A DNA stretch of 64,000 nucleotides from JAWOHX01 sp046484975. GTDB taxonomy: Bacteria > Bacillota > Clostridia > DUPQ01. The position numbers and the translations under genes are program-made. A model generated the notes under the pieces. That model was not told the origin of the DNA. It worked only from the letters and a program-made list of their open reading frames with translations, and did no database searches. Positions 9,016-21,696 of this stretch are shown here, in pieces (position 1 is the stretch's first letter; each line of letters opens with the position of its first letter). Where the stretch lies: contig JAWOHX010000011.1 of assembly GCA_046484975.1 (NCBI GenBank), forward strand, positions 15,147-79,146, written 5' to 3'.

Positions 9016-10704
9016 ATGGCATACATGAGGGATATCGCAAGGACACAGATAGGAAAAATCATTGAGGACGCCTTTTCAAAGACGCTGGGAATGCAGGGCA
9101 GTAGGCTTCCGGAAATCACCATAGAGGTCCCGAAGGAAAAGAGCCACGGGGATTTTTCCACCAACATCGCCATGGTGCTTGCCGGACAGGCCAGGATGGC
9201 GCCGGCTAAAATCGCCAGCCTGCTGGTGGAAGGCATGCAGATCGGGGATTCGTACATCGAAAGCGTGGAGTGGGCCCCTCCGGGGTTCATCAACTTTTGC
9301 ATGAGCGACCAATGGCTGTACGAGGGGCTGGAGGAAGTGATCCGGCAAGGATCATCCTACGGCTCCTCCGACATGGGAAAAGGCAGGAAGGTCATGGTGG
9401 AGTTCGTGAGTGCAAACCCCACCGGCCCGCTGCACATGGGCAATGCAAGGGGGGGCGCCCTGGGCGACCTCATCGCCAAAGTCCTCGAGAAGTCGGGATA
9501 TGAAGTGACCAAGGAATTCTATGTCAACGATGCGGGCAACCAGATCGAGAAATTCGGCCTTTCCCTGGAGGCGCGGTACCTGCAGGAAAAGCTGGGGGAG
9601 GATCGGGTAGAGTTCCCCGCGGACGGTTACCAGGGGGAGGACATCAGGGAGCATGTGTTGGAATATATCCGCTCGGGGCAGGAGGATCTCATGGACAAGC
9701 CCTCGGAGGAGAGAAGAAGAATCCTCGTGGATGATGCCCTGCCCAGGAACATCGGGAACATGAAAAAAACCCTGGGGCGCTACGGGATCGAATATGACGT
9801 GTGGTTCAGCGAGAAGATCCTCCATGAATCCGGGGATGTGCAAAAAGCCATCGACTACATGAAGGAAAAAGGCCATACCGTGGAATATGACGGGGCCCTG
9901 TGGCTGAAAGGCCCGGCCATGGGTGTGGAAAAGGACGAGGTCCTGGTTAGAGGCAACCAGATCCCCACCTATTTTGCCGCGGACATCGCGTATCACTGGA
10001 ACAAATTCCATGAGCGGGGATTCCACCGGGTCATCGATCTGTTGGGTGCCGATCATCACGGCCATGTGCAACGGATGAAAGGGGCGGTGGAATGCATCGG
10101 CATCGACAGGGAAAGAATCGACATCGTGGTTTTCCAGCTGGTCAGGCTCCTGAGGAACGGGGAGGTGGCCAGGATGTCCAAAAGGACGGGCAAGGCCATC
10201 ACCCTGGAGGACTTGCTGGATGAGGTGGGTGTGGATGCCGCCAGGTTCTTTTTCAACACCAAGTCATCGGGCAGCCACCTGGATTTCGACCTGGATCTGG
10301 CTGTCAGGAAAAGCAATGAGAACCCGGTGTTCTATGTGCAGTACGCCCATGCCAGGATCTGCAGCATGCTCAGGATCCTGAATGAGGAGGGCTGTGACCT
10401 GGACCGCCATCCGGAAACCATTGATTTGACCCTGCTCTCCATGTCCCAGGAAAAGGATCTGATCCGGAAACTCTGCGAGTACCCTGATGAGCTGACAGCC
10501 AGCGCCCTGACCCTGGAGCCCAGCCGGCTGACGAGGTATGTGGTGGACCTGGCGGGATTGTTCCACAGTTTCTACAATGCCTGCAGGCTCAAAGGGGAAG
10601 AGGAACCTCTCCTCTACGCCCGGCTTTCCCTGGTGAAAGCCGTGAAGACCGTAATCGGGAACGTCCTGGAGGTACTGAGCATCCAGGCGCCGGAGAAGAT
10701 GTAA
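9016..10704 (+). CDS. argS: Arginyl-tRNA synthetase
   Basis: Class I aminoacyl-tRNA synthetase charging tRNA-Arg. The HIGH-box equivalent is 'NPTGPLHMGNARGG', the KMSKS region is degenerate ('RMSKRTGK') as usual in ArgRS, and the C-terminal DALR anticodon-binding domain ends the 562-residue protein. The N-terminal Arg-tRNA additional domain has 'EVPKEKSHGDFSTNIAM'. The ATG at 9016 is favoured by GGAGG at 9001-9005; a TTG at 9007 is also in frame but abuts that site. Confidence 0.97.
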   Translation: MAYMRDIARTQIGKIIEDAFSKTLGMQGSRLPEITIEVPKEKSHGDFSTNIAMVLAGQARMAPAKIASLLVEGMQIGDSYIESVEWAPPGFINFCMSDQWLYEGLEEVIRQGSSYGSSDMGKGRKVMVEFVSANPTGPLHMGNARGGALGDLIAKVLEKSGYEVTKEFYVNDAGNQIEKFGLSLEARYLQEKLGEDRVEFPADGYQGEDIREHVLEYIRSGQEDLMDKPSEERRRILVDDALPRNIGNMKKTLGRYGIEYDVWFSEKILHESGDVQKAIDYMKEKGHTVEYDGALWLKGPAMGVEKDEVLVRGNQIPTYFAADIAYHWNKFHERGFHRVIDLLGADHHGHVQRMKGAVECIGIDRERIDIVVFQLVRLLRNGEVARMSKRTGKAITLEDLLDEVGVDAARFFFNTKSSGSHLDFDLDLAVRKSNENPVFYVQYAHARICSMLRILNEEGCDLDRHPETIDLTLLSMSQEKDLIRKLCEYPDELTASALTLEPSRLTRYVVDLAGLFHSFYNACRLKGEEEPLLYARLSLVKAVKTVIGNVLEVLSIQAPEKM

Positions 10705-10715
10705 AGGAGTATCCT

Positions 10716-12212
10716 ATGAACAACAGGAAAATATGGAAAGCACTGCCGATAATCATGGCACTGATGTTGGTCACTGTGCTCATCCTGGGATCGACCCGGG
10801 TCTTAGGGACCCGGGACAGCGGTAGAATCCAGGCCTATGTGGACCTGGTGACCCAGAACCATTATGAATACCTTCCGGTGGAAAACACCTTCCCCAATAT
10901 GATCAAAGGAGCCTTCGACAACACCGACCGTTATACCTATTTCCAGGAAGTCCGGACATACAGGAGTGAGATGGAGACCTATATCGATGCCACATACGTT
11001 GGAATCGGAATCTCCATGTCCCAGCTGGAGGAAGGGGCCCTGGTGGAGAACGTCTTTATCCATTCCCCTGCATACCATGCGGGCCTGAAGCCCGGGGACA
11101 TCCTGGTGGAGGCCAACGGCATTTCCTTCCGGGGAAGGACCCTGGAATACATTGCCTCAAAGGTCAGGGGACCTGAAGACACGGTGGTGAGAATCGGGAT
11201 CCTGAGAGACGGGGGGGGAGACATCATCCGCATGGACATCGTCCGAAAAAGCATCACCATTACCACGGTGAACATGTTCATGGCCGGTGATACCGCATAT
11301 GTCAGCATCTCCTCCTTCACCAACAACACCCCTGAGGAATTTGTGAAGGCTTTGTTGAAGATTGACGACGCAAAGATCATCAATATTGTCATCGACATCC
11401 GTGACAACGGGGGAGGTTCGGTGTACGGGGCCCTGAATGTGGCCAACCAGCTGCTTTCCAATGAGATCATCACCAAGATCTATTATAAATTCCCTGGCTA
11501 CCTGAACCTGGCTTACCTGGCCGATGAGAAGGAGATCCCCTACAATGTGGTCCTGCTCATGAACAAGAAATCCGCCAGCGCATCGGAGATCCTGGCAGGC
11601 GCCCTGAAGGACAACGGACGGGCAGTGCTGATGGGGGAGACCAGCTTCGGAAAAAGCCTTGTACAGTCCTCCTATGAGCTCATGACACCGGAGGTGTTCG
11701 AGCGGTATGCCAACCTGTACGGGAGCAGGAGCATGCTGGTATTAAACAACATGCTTGCCATGAACGGAATCACCCTGCAGGATCATGAAATCCTGGGTGC
11801 CGCGAAGATCACCATCGGGGAATATGTCACACCAAAGGAAACCAGGATCAACTTGACCGGCATCCGCCCCCATATCCTTGTTCCCTATGACGGCCCCACT
11901 GTCTTAAGAGCCGGCATCGGCAAAGCCCTTCAGTCCCTGGATGAATACGGTCCGGGGATGCGGGATGAAGAGATCAAAAAGGCGAAAGCCATATTGCAGG
12001 CCCTGGGCTACGATTCGGGAGCGCCCGGTGACCATTATGACGGGAAAATGGAGGAAGCCGTCAGGCTTTTCCGAAAAGACGAGGGGCTACCTTCCGGAGA
12101 GGGCCTCGACCATGCCGTGCAGGCCGCACTCAACCTGAGGATTTTACCTGCCATCATCGGCACGGACATCCAGCTGGAAAAAGCATTCCAGCAGGTGGGG
12201 GAGGTGGAATGA
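10716..12212 (+). CDS. S41 family C-terminal processing protease with PDZ and C-terminal PG-binding-like domain
   Basis: An N-terminal membrane anchor or signal (about residues 9-30) is followed by a PDZ domain (about 92-180, 'SPAYHAGLKPGDILVEANG') and an S41 catalytic core. The Ser-Lys dyad is intact: Ser288 in SASASEI and Lys313 in FGKSLVQ, spaced 25 residues as in CtpB/Tsp. A C-terminal PG_binding_1-like segment (about 420-470) suggests wall-proximal action outside the membrane. Start ATG with AAAGGAG. The downstream paralogue starts two bases after the stop, forming a tandem pair. Confidence 0.92.
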   Translation: MNNRKIWKALPIIMALMLVTVLILGSTRVLGTRDSGRIQAYVDLVTQNHYEYLPVENTFPNMIKGAFDNTDRYTYFQEVRTYRSEMETYIDATYVGIGISMSQLEEGALVENVFIHSPAYHAGLKPGDILVEANGISFRGRTLEYIASKVRGPEDTVVRIGILRDGGGDIIRMDIVRKSITITTVNMFMAGDTAYVSISSFTNNTPEEFVKALLKIDDAKIINIVIDIRDNGGGSVYGALNVANQLLSNEIITKIYYKFPGYLNLAYLADEKEIPYNVVLLMNKKSASASEILAGALKDNGRAVLMGETSFGKSLVQSSYELMTPEVFERYANLYGSRSMLVLNNMLAMNGITLQDHEILGAAKITIGEYVTPKETRINLTGIRPHILVPYDGPTVLRAGIGKALQSLDEYGPGMRDEEIKKAKAILQALGYDSGAPGDHYDGKMEEAVRLFRKDEGLPSGEGLDHAVQAALNLRILPAIIGTDIQLEKAFQQVGEVE

Positions 12213-12213
12213 C

Positions 12214-13650
12214 ATGAAAAAAACATGGAAGGTTCTTAGTCTGCTCCTCATCGCCTCGGTCCTCTTTTCCAGTGTGTTGTCTGCTTCCGTCATCCGTGTG
12301 GATGAGGGATACCTCAACCAGCTTTATGATTTCATCAGCAGCATGTACAACGAGGACATCGACCGGGAATCGGTGCTGGGATCCTCCTTCAACGGGCTCT
12401 TCACCGGCACCTCCCCATACTCCTGTTTTGAAAGTGTCTCCCTCCGGGAGGAAGGAACCCACGGGATCGGCGCAGCCCTGGAGAAGGTGAGACAGGGCTT
12501 CATGGTGTCTGCAGTCCACCCGGGATCCAATGCATACAATGCGGGGCTCAAATCCGGCGACATCATCTTCAATGCCAACAGGAAAAGCCTCGCCCTCATG
12601 AACGTGAAGGATTTCAACCATTATCTGGCCGGTGAGGCAAGGGGCATCCAACTGGACGTCCTGGATCCCGGGACAGGAGAGACAAGAACCTTGCTCCTGG
12701 ACGCCGAGAACATCCAGTACGGGGCGGTGGAGTTTTTCATCCATCAGGAAACAGGCTTCATCCGCATCCATCATTACGGGCCAAAGACCGGTGAGACAGT
12801 GTCCCGGGCGCTTTCAATCTTCTCCGCCAGCCGGGTAAGGAATGTCATCCTTGATCTGCGGGATTCCATATCCATGAACGTGGAGGCGGCCGCTGCAGTG
12901 GCTGACCTGCTTCTTCCCTACGGAAGGATCGCCCAGGTCAGGGACAAGGCTTTCCACGCTTCCTTCAAACAAGTCAGCTTCACATTCCATCTGGCTGTCA
13001 ACGGGAATACCGCGGGGGCGGGGGAAATCATCGCCAGGGCGGTGGAGGACAAAGGCACCGGCATGGTTTATGGAAGCCCCACGGCAGGCAACAGCCTGTA
13101 CGTGAAAACCTATCCGGTGCTTTCCGATGACGCATACATGAAATATGCCGTGCAGGCCGGAAGAACGGACATCCCCGGCATCATGAACCATATCCGCCTG
13201 AACGGCATCGTGCCGGGGCCTTTCGAGACCACCGGCTACCTGCATATGGTGGAATCCCATGTCAAGGATGCAAGGGGCCTGGAGATCAGCAGGGCAAACA
13301 ACATCATCCCTGGTATCGCAACCCGGGAGGATGCCGTGGCCTATCTTGATGCGGACAACAGGAACAGGATATGGATCCGGAAGGATTATGAGCCAGGCGA
13401 GCTCAGCTATGATGTGTTCCTGGCAAAAAAAATATTGTCGGAGGCAGGATATTTCAAGGGGGAACTGAACGTATCCTATGATGCGAATGCGGTTGGGGCG
13501 GTGAACGCCTTCAAGAAAGACATGGGACTGGAGCAAAACGGCATCCTGGACAAGGATACCCAGAAACTGCTGAACTTCACCATGCTTGCCCCGAAGATAT
13601 TTGCAGACCCTTGCATCCTTGAGATCCTGGAATATATTAAAGGGGAATGA
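12214..13650 (+). CDS. Catalytically dead S41 protease paralogue (pseudoprotease) with PDZ and PG-binding-like domain
   Basis: It has the same architecture as its upstream neighbour: signal/anchor (about 5-24), PDZ ('SNAYNAGLKSGDIIFNAN'), S41 fold and C-terminal PG-binding-like repeat (about 415-460). The catalytic dyad is replaced. The serine position is Gly268 (codon 13015-13017, in NTAGAGEI) and the lysine position is Asn293 (codon 13090-13092, in PTAGNSL), with the 25-residue spacing kept. The 478-residue frame is otherwise intact, so it is not a decayed gene. A regulatory, scaffold or substrate-binding role beside the active protease is inference. GGGGGAGGTGG precedes the start. Confidence 0.88.
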   Translation: MKKTWKVLSLLLIASVLFSSVLSASVIRVDEGYLNQLYDFISSMYNEDIDRESVLGSSFNGLFTGTSPYSCFESVSLREEGTHGIGAALEKVRQGFMVSAVHPGSNAYNAGLKSGDIIFNANRKSLALMNVKDFNHYLAGEARGIQLDVLDPGTGETRTLLLDAENIQYGAVEFFIHQETGFIRIHHYGPKTGETVSRALSIFSASRVRNVILDLRDSISMNVEAAAAVADLLLPYGRIAQVRDKAFHASFKQVSFTFHLAVNGNTAGAGEIIARAVEDKGTGMVYGSPTAGNSLYVKTYPVLSDDAYMKYAVQAGRTDIPGIMNHIRLNGIVPGPFETTGYLHMVESHVKDARGLEISRANNIIPGIATREDAVAYLDADNRNRIWIRKDYEPGELSYDVFLAKKILSEAGYFKGELNVSYDANAVGAVNAFKKDMGLEQNGILDKDTQKLLNFTMLAPKIFADPCILEILEYIKGE

Positions 13651-13651
13651 C

Positions 13652-17394
<3,743 letters not shown>

Positions 17395-17431
17395 TATATA
17401 ATCTTAAGACAATCATGAGAGGTATAACAAT

Positions 17432-17908
17432 ATGCCGGATAAAAAAACACTGCTGACATATGAAGGGCTGATAGAGCTGGAAAAGGAGCTTGAATTTCTC
17501 AAAAGCAAAAAACGGATGGAAATCGCTGAAAGGATCAAGACGGCCATCTCTTTCGGGGACATATCAGAAAACAGCGAATATGACGAGGCGAAGAACGAGC
17601 AGGGACAGGTGGAAGCCCGGATCATGAAACTTGAGCAGACACTGAGGAACGTGGAGATCATCGATGACAAGGACCTGGACACCAAGCAGGTCAGGATTGG
17701 CAGCGTGGTCAGGATCCTGGATATAGAGTATGATGAAGAGGAAGAATACAAAATCGTGGGATCCACCGAGGCCGACCCCACCAGGCACAGGATATCCGAT
17801 GAGTCTCCCATCGGCAGTGTGCTTCTGGGCAAGAAGAAGGGCCAGAAGGTACAGGCCCACACCCCCTCGGGCATTGTCGAGCTGAAAATTCTGAGCATCG
17901 GCAAGTGA
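17432..17908 (+). CDS. greA: Transcription elongation factor GreA
   Basis: Reactivates backtracked RNA polymerase by stimulating transcript cleavage. An N-terminal coiled coil carries the acidic tip motif 'GDISENSEYDEAK'. The C-terminal FKBP-like domain contains 'SPIGSVLLGKKKGQKVQ'. The 158-residue length is usual. It lies between pyrG and lysS with its own promoter, a common neighbourhood (greA-lysS) in Bacillota. Confidence 0.97.
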   Translation: MPDKKTLLTYEGLIELEKELEFLKSKKRMEIAERIKTAISFGDISENSEYDEAKNEQGQVEARIMKLEQTLRNVEIIDDKDLDTKQVRIGSVVRILDIEYDEEEEYKIVGSTEADPTRHRISDESPIGSVLLGKKKGQKVQAHTPSGIVELKILSIGK

Positions 17909-17913
17909 GGATG

Positions 17914-17942
17914 TTGTCCTCAACGGAAAAAATGTATATAAT
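17914..17942 (+). promoter_or_regulatory. Promoter for lysS and the downstream sigma-factor run
   Basis: TTGTCC (17914-17919), 17-base spacer, TATAAT (17937-17942). The predicted transcription start falls at about 17949, at the foot of a perfect 14-bp hairpin. Confidence 0.55.
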
Positions 17943-17945
17943 ATG

Positions 17946-17979
17946 AAAGAACAGTTTACTCATGGTAAACTGTTCTTTT
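17946..17979 (+). terminator. Perfect 14-bp hairpin between greA and lysS
   Basis: Left arm 17946-17959, loop TCATG, right arm 17965-17978, followed by a short T run. It can terminate greA transcripts. Because a promoter ends just before it, it would also form the 5' end of the lysS transcript. The stem is A/T-rich, so its strength as a terminator is uncertain. Confidence 0.6.
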
Positions 17980-17998
17980 ATGGATGGAGGAACCCGAT

Positions 17999-19492
17999 AT
18001 GACAGACCACCCGGAATGCCACAACGAAGAGATGGACCTCAATGAGATCCAGCGGATACGGCTGGAAAAGTTGCATGTCCTGAAGGAAGAGGGAAAAAAT
18101 CCGTTTGACATAAAAGCCTATGACCGCCTGCATACGGCGGGACAGGTCCTGGGGGCATATGAGGCTTGGGAAGGCAGGGAGGTCTCCCTGGCGGGACGGA
18201 TCATGGCGAAGAGAATCATGGGAAAGGCGAGTTTCTGCCATATTCAGGATCCGACGGGAAAAATCCAGGTGTATGTCCGGATTGACGCCATTGGGGAAGA
18301 AGCCTACGAGGATTTTAAAAAATACGACATCGGCGACATCATCGGCCTGAAAGGACAGCCCTTCACCACGAAGATGGGGGAGAAGTCAATCAAGGCGGAG
18401 GAGCTGGTCCTGCTATCAAAATCCCTCAAGCCCCTCCCGGAGAAATGGCACGGCCTGAAGGACACAGACCTGAGGTACAGGCACAGGTATCTGGACCTCA
18501 TCGTGAATCCCGATGTCAAGGAGACCTTCGTCCTTCGTTCCGGGATCATGACCGCCATCCGTGAATACATGAACAGCAACGGGTATCTGGAAGTGGAAAC
18601 CCCTGTGCTGCAGAACCATGCCACCAATTCCAATGCAAGACCCTTCAAAACCCATCATAAAACCCTTGACCTGAATCTTTTTCTCCGGGTGGAGACGGAA
18701 CTGGCGCTGAAGAAACTCATCGTGGGGGGATTCGACAGGGTCTACGAGATCGGAAGGATATTCCGGAACGAGGGGATGAGCTACAAGCATAATCCCGAGT
18801 TCACCATGATTGAGATGTATGAGGCATATACCGACTACATGGGGATGATGAAAAGGACGGAGGAACTCTTCGCACATGTCGCCTTGCGGACAAAAGGCAG
18901 CCTGGAGATCCAATACCAGGGTGAACGGATTGACTTGGCCCCGCCGTGGGAGAGAATGACCATGGCAGAGGCCGTGAGAAAACATACTGGAGTGGATTTC
19001 GACTCTTTTGACAACGACGGGGAAAAAGCGATTGCCGCGGCCAGGGAGAACCATGTCAAGGTGGAAAAGGGAATGACCTGGGGAGAAGTGCTGAATGAAT
19101 TCTTTGAGACGAAAGTGGAGGAACACCTGGTCCAGCCCACATTCATCCATGATTACCCCATTGAGATATCCCCCCTTGCCAAAAGAAAAGGGGACAGGCC
19201 ACACCTGACGGAACGGTTCGAGTTGTTCATCACCGGACGGGAAATGGGAAATGCTTTCACTGAACTGAACGATCCGGTGGACCAGAGGGAACGTCTGGTC
19301 CAGCAGGCTGTGAAAAAGCACGGGCAGGACGATTATTCCATTGACGAGGACTTCCTTTATGCCCTCGAGATTGGAATGCCACCGACGGGAGGGCTGGGCA
19401 TCGGCATCGACAGGATGGTCATGCTCTTTGCGGATGTTCCATCCATCCGGGATGTCCTGCTGTTCCCCACCATGCGGCCTTCGGGAAAGTGA
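17999..19492 (+). CDS. lysS: Lysyl-tRNA synthetase (class II)
   Basis: Charges tRNA-Lys. The N-terminal OB-fold has '[18 protein letters not shown]'. Class II motif 1 surrounds '[10 protein letters not shown]', motif 2 is '[20 protein letters not shown]', and motif 3 is '[13 protein letters not shown]'. At 497 residues it is of normal length. The ATG at 17999 is chosen because GGATGGAGG (17982-17990) lies 8 bases upstream; the in-frame ATG at 17984 is inside that site. The next gene begins six bases after the stop, so the regulatory genes that follow are likely co-transcribed. Confidence 0.97.
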   Translation: MTDHPECHNEEMDLNEIQRIRLEKLHVLKEEGKNPFDIKAYDRLHTAGQVLGAYEAWEGREVSLAGRIMAKRIMGKASFCHIQDPTGKIQVYVRIDAIGEEAYEDFKKYDIGDIIGLKGQPFTTKMGEKSIKAEELVLLSKSLKPLPEKWHGLKDTDLRYRHRYLDLIVNPDVKETFVLRSGIMTAIREYMNSNGYLEVETPVLQNHATNSNARPFKTHHKTLDLNLFLRVETELALKKLIVGGFDRVYEIGRIFRNEGMSYKHNPEFTMIEMYEAYTDYMGMMKRTEELFAHVALRTKGSLEIQYQGERIDLAPPWERMTMAEAVRKHTGVDFDSFDNDGEKAIAAARENHVKVEKGMTWGEVLNEFFETKVEEHLVQPTFIHDYPIEISPLAKRKGDRPHLTERFELFITGREMGNAFTELNDPVDQRERLVQQAVKKHGQDDYSIDEDFLYALEIGMPPTGGLGIGIDRMVMLFADVPSIRDVLLFPTMRPSGK

Positions 19493-19498
19493 GGGGAC

Positions 19499-20296
19499 AT
19501 GACAGACGAAGACAGAAAAAAAGCACTTGATGCAATGGGCCTATCGGAAGAGGCTTCCCGGAAGGACATAGAGTCCAGGTATGTGGCGTTTTTGAAGAGG
19601 CGAAAAAACAGGGAAGAACTGGATTATGACGGCATCACGAAGGCATACAACCAGCTCATGGGGATTGAAGAGGAACACAGGCCGCAAAGTTGGCTGCGGA
19701 AAAAGTACAAGGCATTTATGTTCAACCATTTCGGAATGGCCGTGGTAGTGGTCATTGCCCTTGGCATCCTGTTTTCCGTGGTTTACCCGGCCCTTACGAA
19801 GAAAACCCCTGACCTTTCCATATCCTTCGTGGGAAATTTCAACATCTTCAACCAGGCCCTGGAAGAAAAGATCCGGCTGGAGATGCCGCATCTGGAATAC
19901 CTCATAGTGGAGACCATTTATGTCAGTGAGAACAGTGAGAGCGGGGAGTTCGACGAAGCGGGGCGCATCCAGTTGGCCGGGCTGATCCTGACCGGGGAGA
20001 CCGGCGTCATCGTGGCCAGTGACACAGCCTACCAGTTCCTGCTGGCCAACGACGCCCTGGCACCTTTGGAGGAGACCATGGGAGAGGTGCTGGCAGGAAT
20101 CAACCCTGACAAATATATCTATGCCATAGACCCGGTGGACAGGGAAAAGAAGGTATTCGGGGTCAATGTGTCAGAAAACGGCCTGTTTTACAAATCAATA
20201 TCGGGGTCCGTCGCCAGGATCCTTTGCCTGACCAGGGATTTCGCCAATCCGGAGAATGTCCTGGAGGCCATAAAAATCATATTGGAGGAGGAATGA
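19499..20296 (+). CDS. Degenerate J-domain-like membrane protein (paralogue of the 40638-41459 gene)
   Basis: N-terminal residues 10-55 have the helical layout of a J domain ('GLSEEASRKDIESRY', then 'ITKAYNQLMG'), but the HPD tripeptide needed to stimulate DnaK is absent. A basic stretch precedes one transmembrane helix (about 76-98). The remaining 165 residues or so face the outside and begin 'DLSISFVGNFN'. This matches the order of segments in the second copy at 40.6 kb. Not a known family to me. It sits between lysS and a partner-switching sigma-factor set (gap of 4 bases), so a sensor or anti-sigma link is a possibility, not shown. Confidence 0.75.
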   Translation: MTDEDRKKALDAMGLSEEASRKDIESRYVAFLKRRKNREELDYDGITKAYNQLMGIEEEHRPQSWLRKKYKAFMFNHFGMAVVVVIALGILFSVVYPALTKKTPDLSISFVGNFNIFNQALEEKIRLEMPHLEYLIVETIYVSENSESGEFDEAGRIQLAGLILTGETGVIVASDTAYQFLLANDALAPLEETMGEVLAGINPDKYIYAIDPVDREKKVFGVNVSENGLFYKSISGSVARILCLTRDFANPENVLEAIKIILEEE

Positions 20297-20300
20297 ACCC

Positions 20301-20621
20301 ATGACAGAATACGATATTTCGGTCCAGGGAGACCATGTTCAACTGAAGGGGGAGCTGGATGTCAGCAATGTGGCTTCCTTCAAAGGGCGTTTGTACGATA
20401 TTATAGACCAGGCAGAAAAAAACCTGACACTTGACATGGAAGAACTGCGCTATATAGACAGCGCCGGGCTGGGGATCCTCGTGGGAGCATATAAGAGGCT
20501 GAAACAGAAGCAGCTGGGAATGACCATCATCCATGCCATGGACAACATCCGTAAATTGTTCTCCGTAACGAAACTGGACACCATGATCCCCATCGGGGGA
20601 GCAAGGGAGGAAAACATATGA
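20301..20621 (+). CDS. Anti-sigma factor antagonist (STAS domain, RsbV/SpoIIAA-like)
   Basis: A single 106-residue STAS domain. The phosphorylatable serine lies in 'RYIDSAGLGILVG'. Such proteins bind an RsbW-type kinase when unphosphorylated and so free the sigma factor. 'GELDVSNVASFKGRL' is the usual N-terminal pattern. GGAGGAGG precedes the start. The stop overlaps the next gene by four bases (ATGA), and a sigma factor follows. Confidence 0.92.
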   Translation: MTEYDISVQGDHVQLKGELDVSNVASFKGRLYDIIDQAEKNLTLDMEELRYIDSAGLGILVGAYKRLKQKQLGMTIIHAMDNIRKLFSVTKLDTMIPIGGAREENI

Positions 20622-20971
20622 TCTGCGACAACAACAAGATTGAAATCGCCATGCCCTGCAAAGCGGAATACGTCGGGATCCTGAGGTTGGCTTCCGCCGG
20701 TGCTGCCAACGAGGCGGGGTTTGACATCGAAACCATCGATGATGTCAAAATACTGGTCTCGGAAATTTTCAACAGTGTCTTCAATGCCGGGATTCCTTCC
20801 TTTAAGACGGACATCCACATGGAAAAAGGAAAGCTTTTCATTGACTTCGAAGTATGCGAGGGCAACGACATCCTGGCAGGAGCCAACGACATGACGCTTC
20901 CCATCCTGGAGGCCCTTGCAAGGGAAGTGACCGTCCATGGCAGGAATAAAATATCGCTGGTGATCGTATAA
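20618..20971 (+). CDS. RsbW-like anti-sigma protein, apparently lacking ATP-binding motifs
   Basis: The N-terminus fits the RsbW/SpoIIAB fold ('KIEIAMPCKAEYVGILRLA', 'IDDVKILVSEIFNSVF'). The N-box is altered: after Glu49 the expected Asn at +4 is Ser53. No DxGxG box can be found in the 117 residues, where typical members have about 140-160. It may bind a partner without kinase activity. It overlaps the STAS gene by four bases and the sigma gene by one, so stoichiometric production is likely. The degenerate reading is by eye. Confidence 0.75.
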   Translation: MICDNNKIEIAMPCKAEYVGILRLASAGAANEAGFDIETIDDVKILVSEIFNSVFNAGIPSFKTDIHMEKGKLFIDFEVCEGNDILAGANDMTLPILEALAREVTVHGRNKISLVIV

Positions 20972-21696
20972 TGGAATCAGAAAACAGAATTTTTCAATTG
21001 TACAGGGATACGGGCGACATTGAGGTGCGCAACGAGATTGTCGAGAGATATTATTACCTCGCTGAGACCCTGGCGAAAAAATTCAGGAACAGGGGCGTGG
21101 AATATGACGACCTCATACAGATCGGGTCCCTTGCGCTGATCAAAGCGGCGGAGCGATTCGACCATGGGAAAGGCATCAAGTTCATCACCTTTGCCACCCC
21201 CACCATCATCGGTGAAATTAAAAAATATTTCAGGGACAAGGCTTCGTCCGTCCGGATGCCCAGGAAATACTACGAGGCCTATCCCCTGGTCAAGAACGCC
21301 CTGGACACATTGATTCATGAACAGGGGCAGTACCCCACTGCGGATGAAATCGCCGGCGTGACCCATCTGAAGGCTGAGGAAGTGCTTGAAATATTGGAAA
21401 TGGCAAAAAGCGGGAGCATCCTTTCCCTGGACGAGGAATATGAAGAGGAAGGGCTCACCCGGATGGACAGCCTGAGCCAGACGGAGATGGGGTTTGAGCA
21501 GATCGAGAACATTGAGGTCTACAGGATGGCACTGGACATGCTGGAAGAGGAGGAACGGGAAATCATCCTCATGCGGCTTGAAAAAGGGTTCACCCAGAAA
21601 AAGATTGCCGAGGTGACGGGGTATTCCCAGATGTACATCTCCCGGCTGGAGAAGAAAATCTACAGGAAACTGAAAGGATTGATCCAGACAGAATGA
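20971..21696 (+). CDS. SigB/SigF/SigG-class RNA polymerase sigma factor
   Basis: A 241-residue group 3 sigma-70 factor. Region 2 is 'YDDLIQIGSLALIKAAERF' followed by 'FITFATPTIIGEIKKYFRD'. Region 3 has 'PTADEIAGVTHLKAEEVLEI'. Region 4 ends with the helix-turn-helix 'TQKKIAEVTGYSQMYISRLE'. Flanking partner-switching genes imply control by sequestration. The order does not match the standard spoIIAA-spoIIAB-sigF operon because a second RsbW-like gene follows, so I favour a stress or envelope regulon over forespore control. Confidence 0.9.
   Translation: MESENRIFQLYRDTGDIEVRNEIVERYYYLAETLAKKFRNRGVEYDDLIQIGSLALIKAAERFDHGKGIKFITFATPTIIGEIKKYFRDKASSVRMPRKYYEAYPLVKNALDTLIHEQGQYPTADEIAGVTHLKAEEVLEILEMAKSGSILSLDEEYEEEGLTRMDSLSQTEMGFEQIENIEVYRMALDMLEEEEREIILMRLEKGFTQKKIAEVTGYSQMYISRLEKKIYRKLKGLIQTE

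Noticed and set aside
19499..20296. Calling the membrane protein a DnaJ co-chaperone.
   Set aside because: The HPD motif needed for DnaK activation is missing in both copies.
20971..21696. Sporulation sigma-F (spoIIA operon) identity.
   Set aside because: The gene order and the second RsbW-like gene do not match spoIIAA-spoIIAB-sigF; sequence alone does not settle it, so only the class is given.
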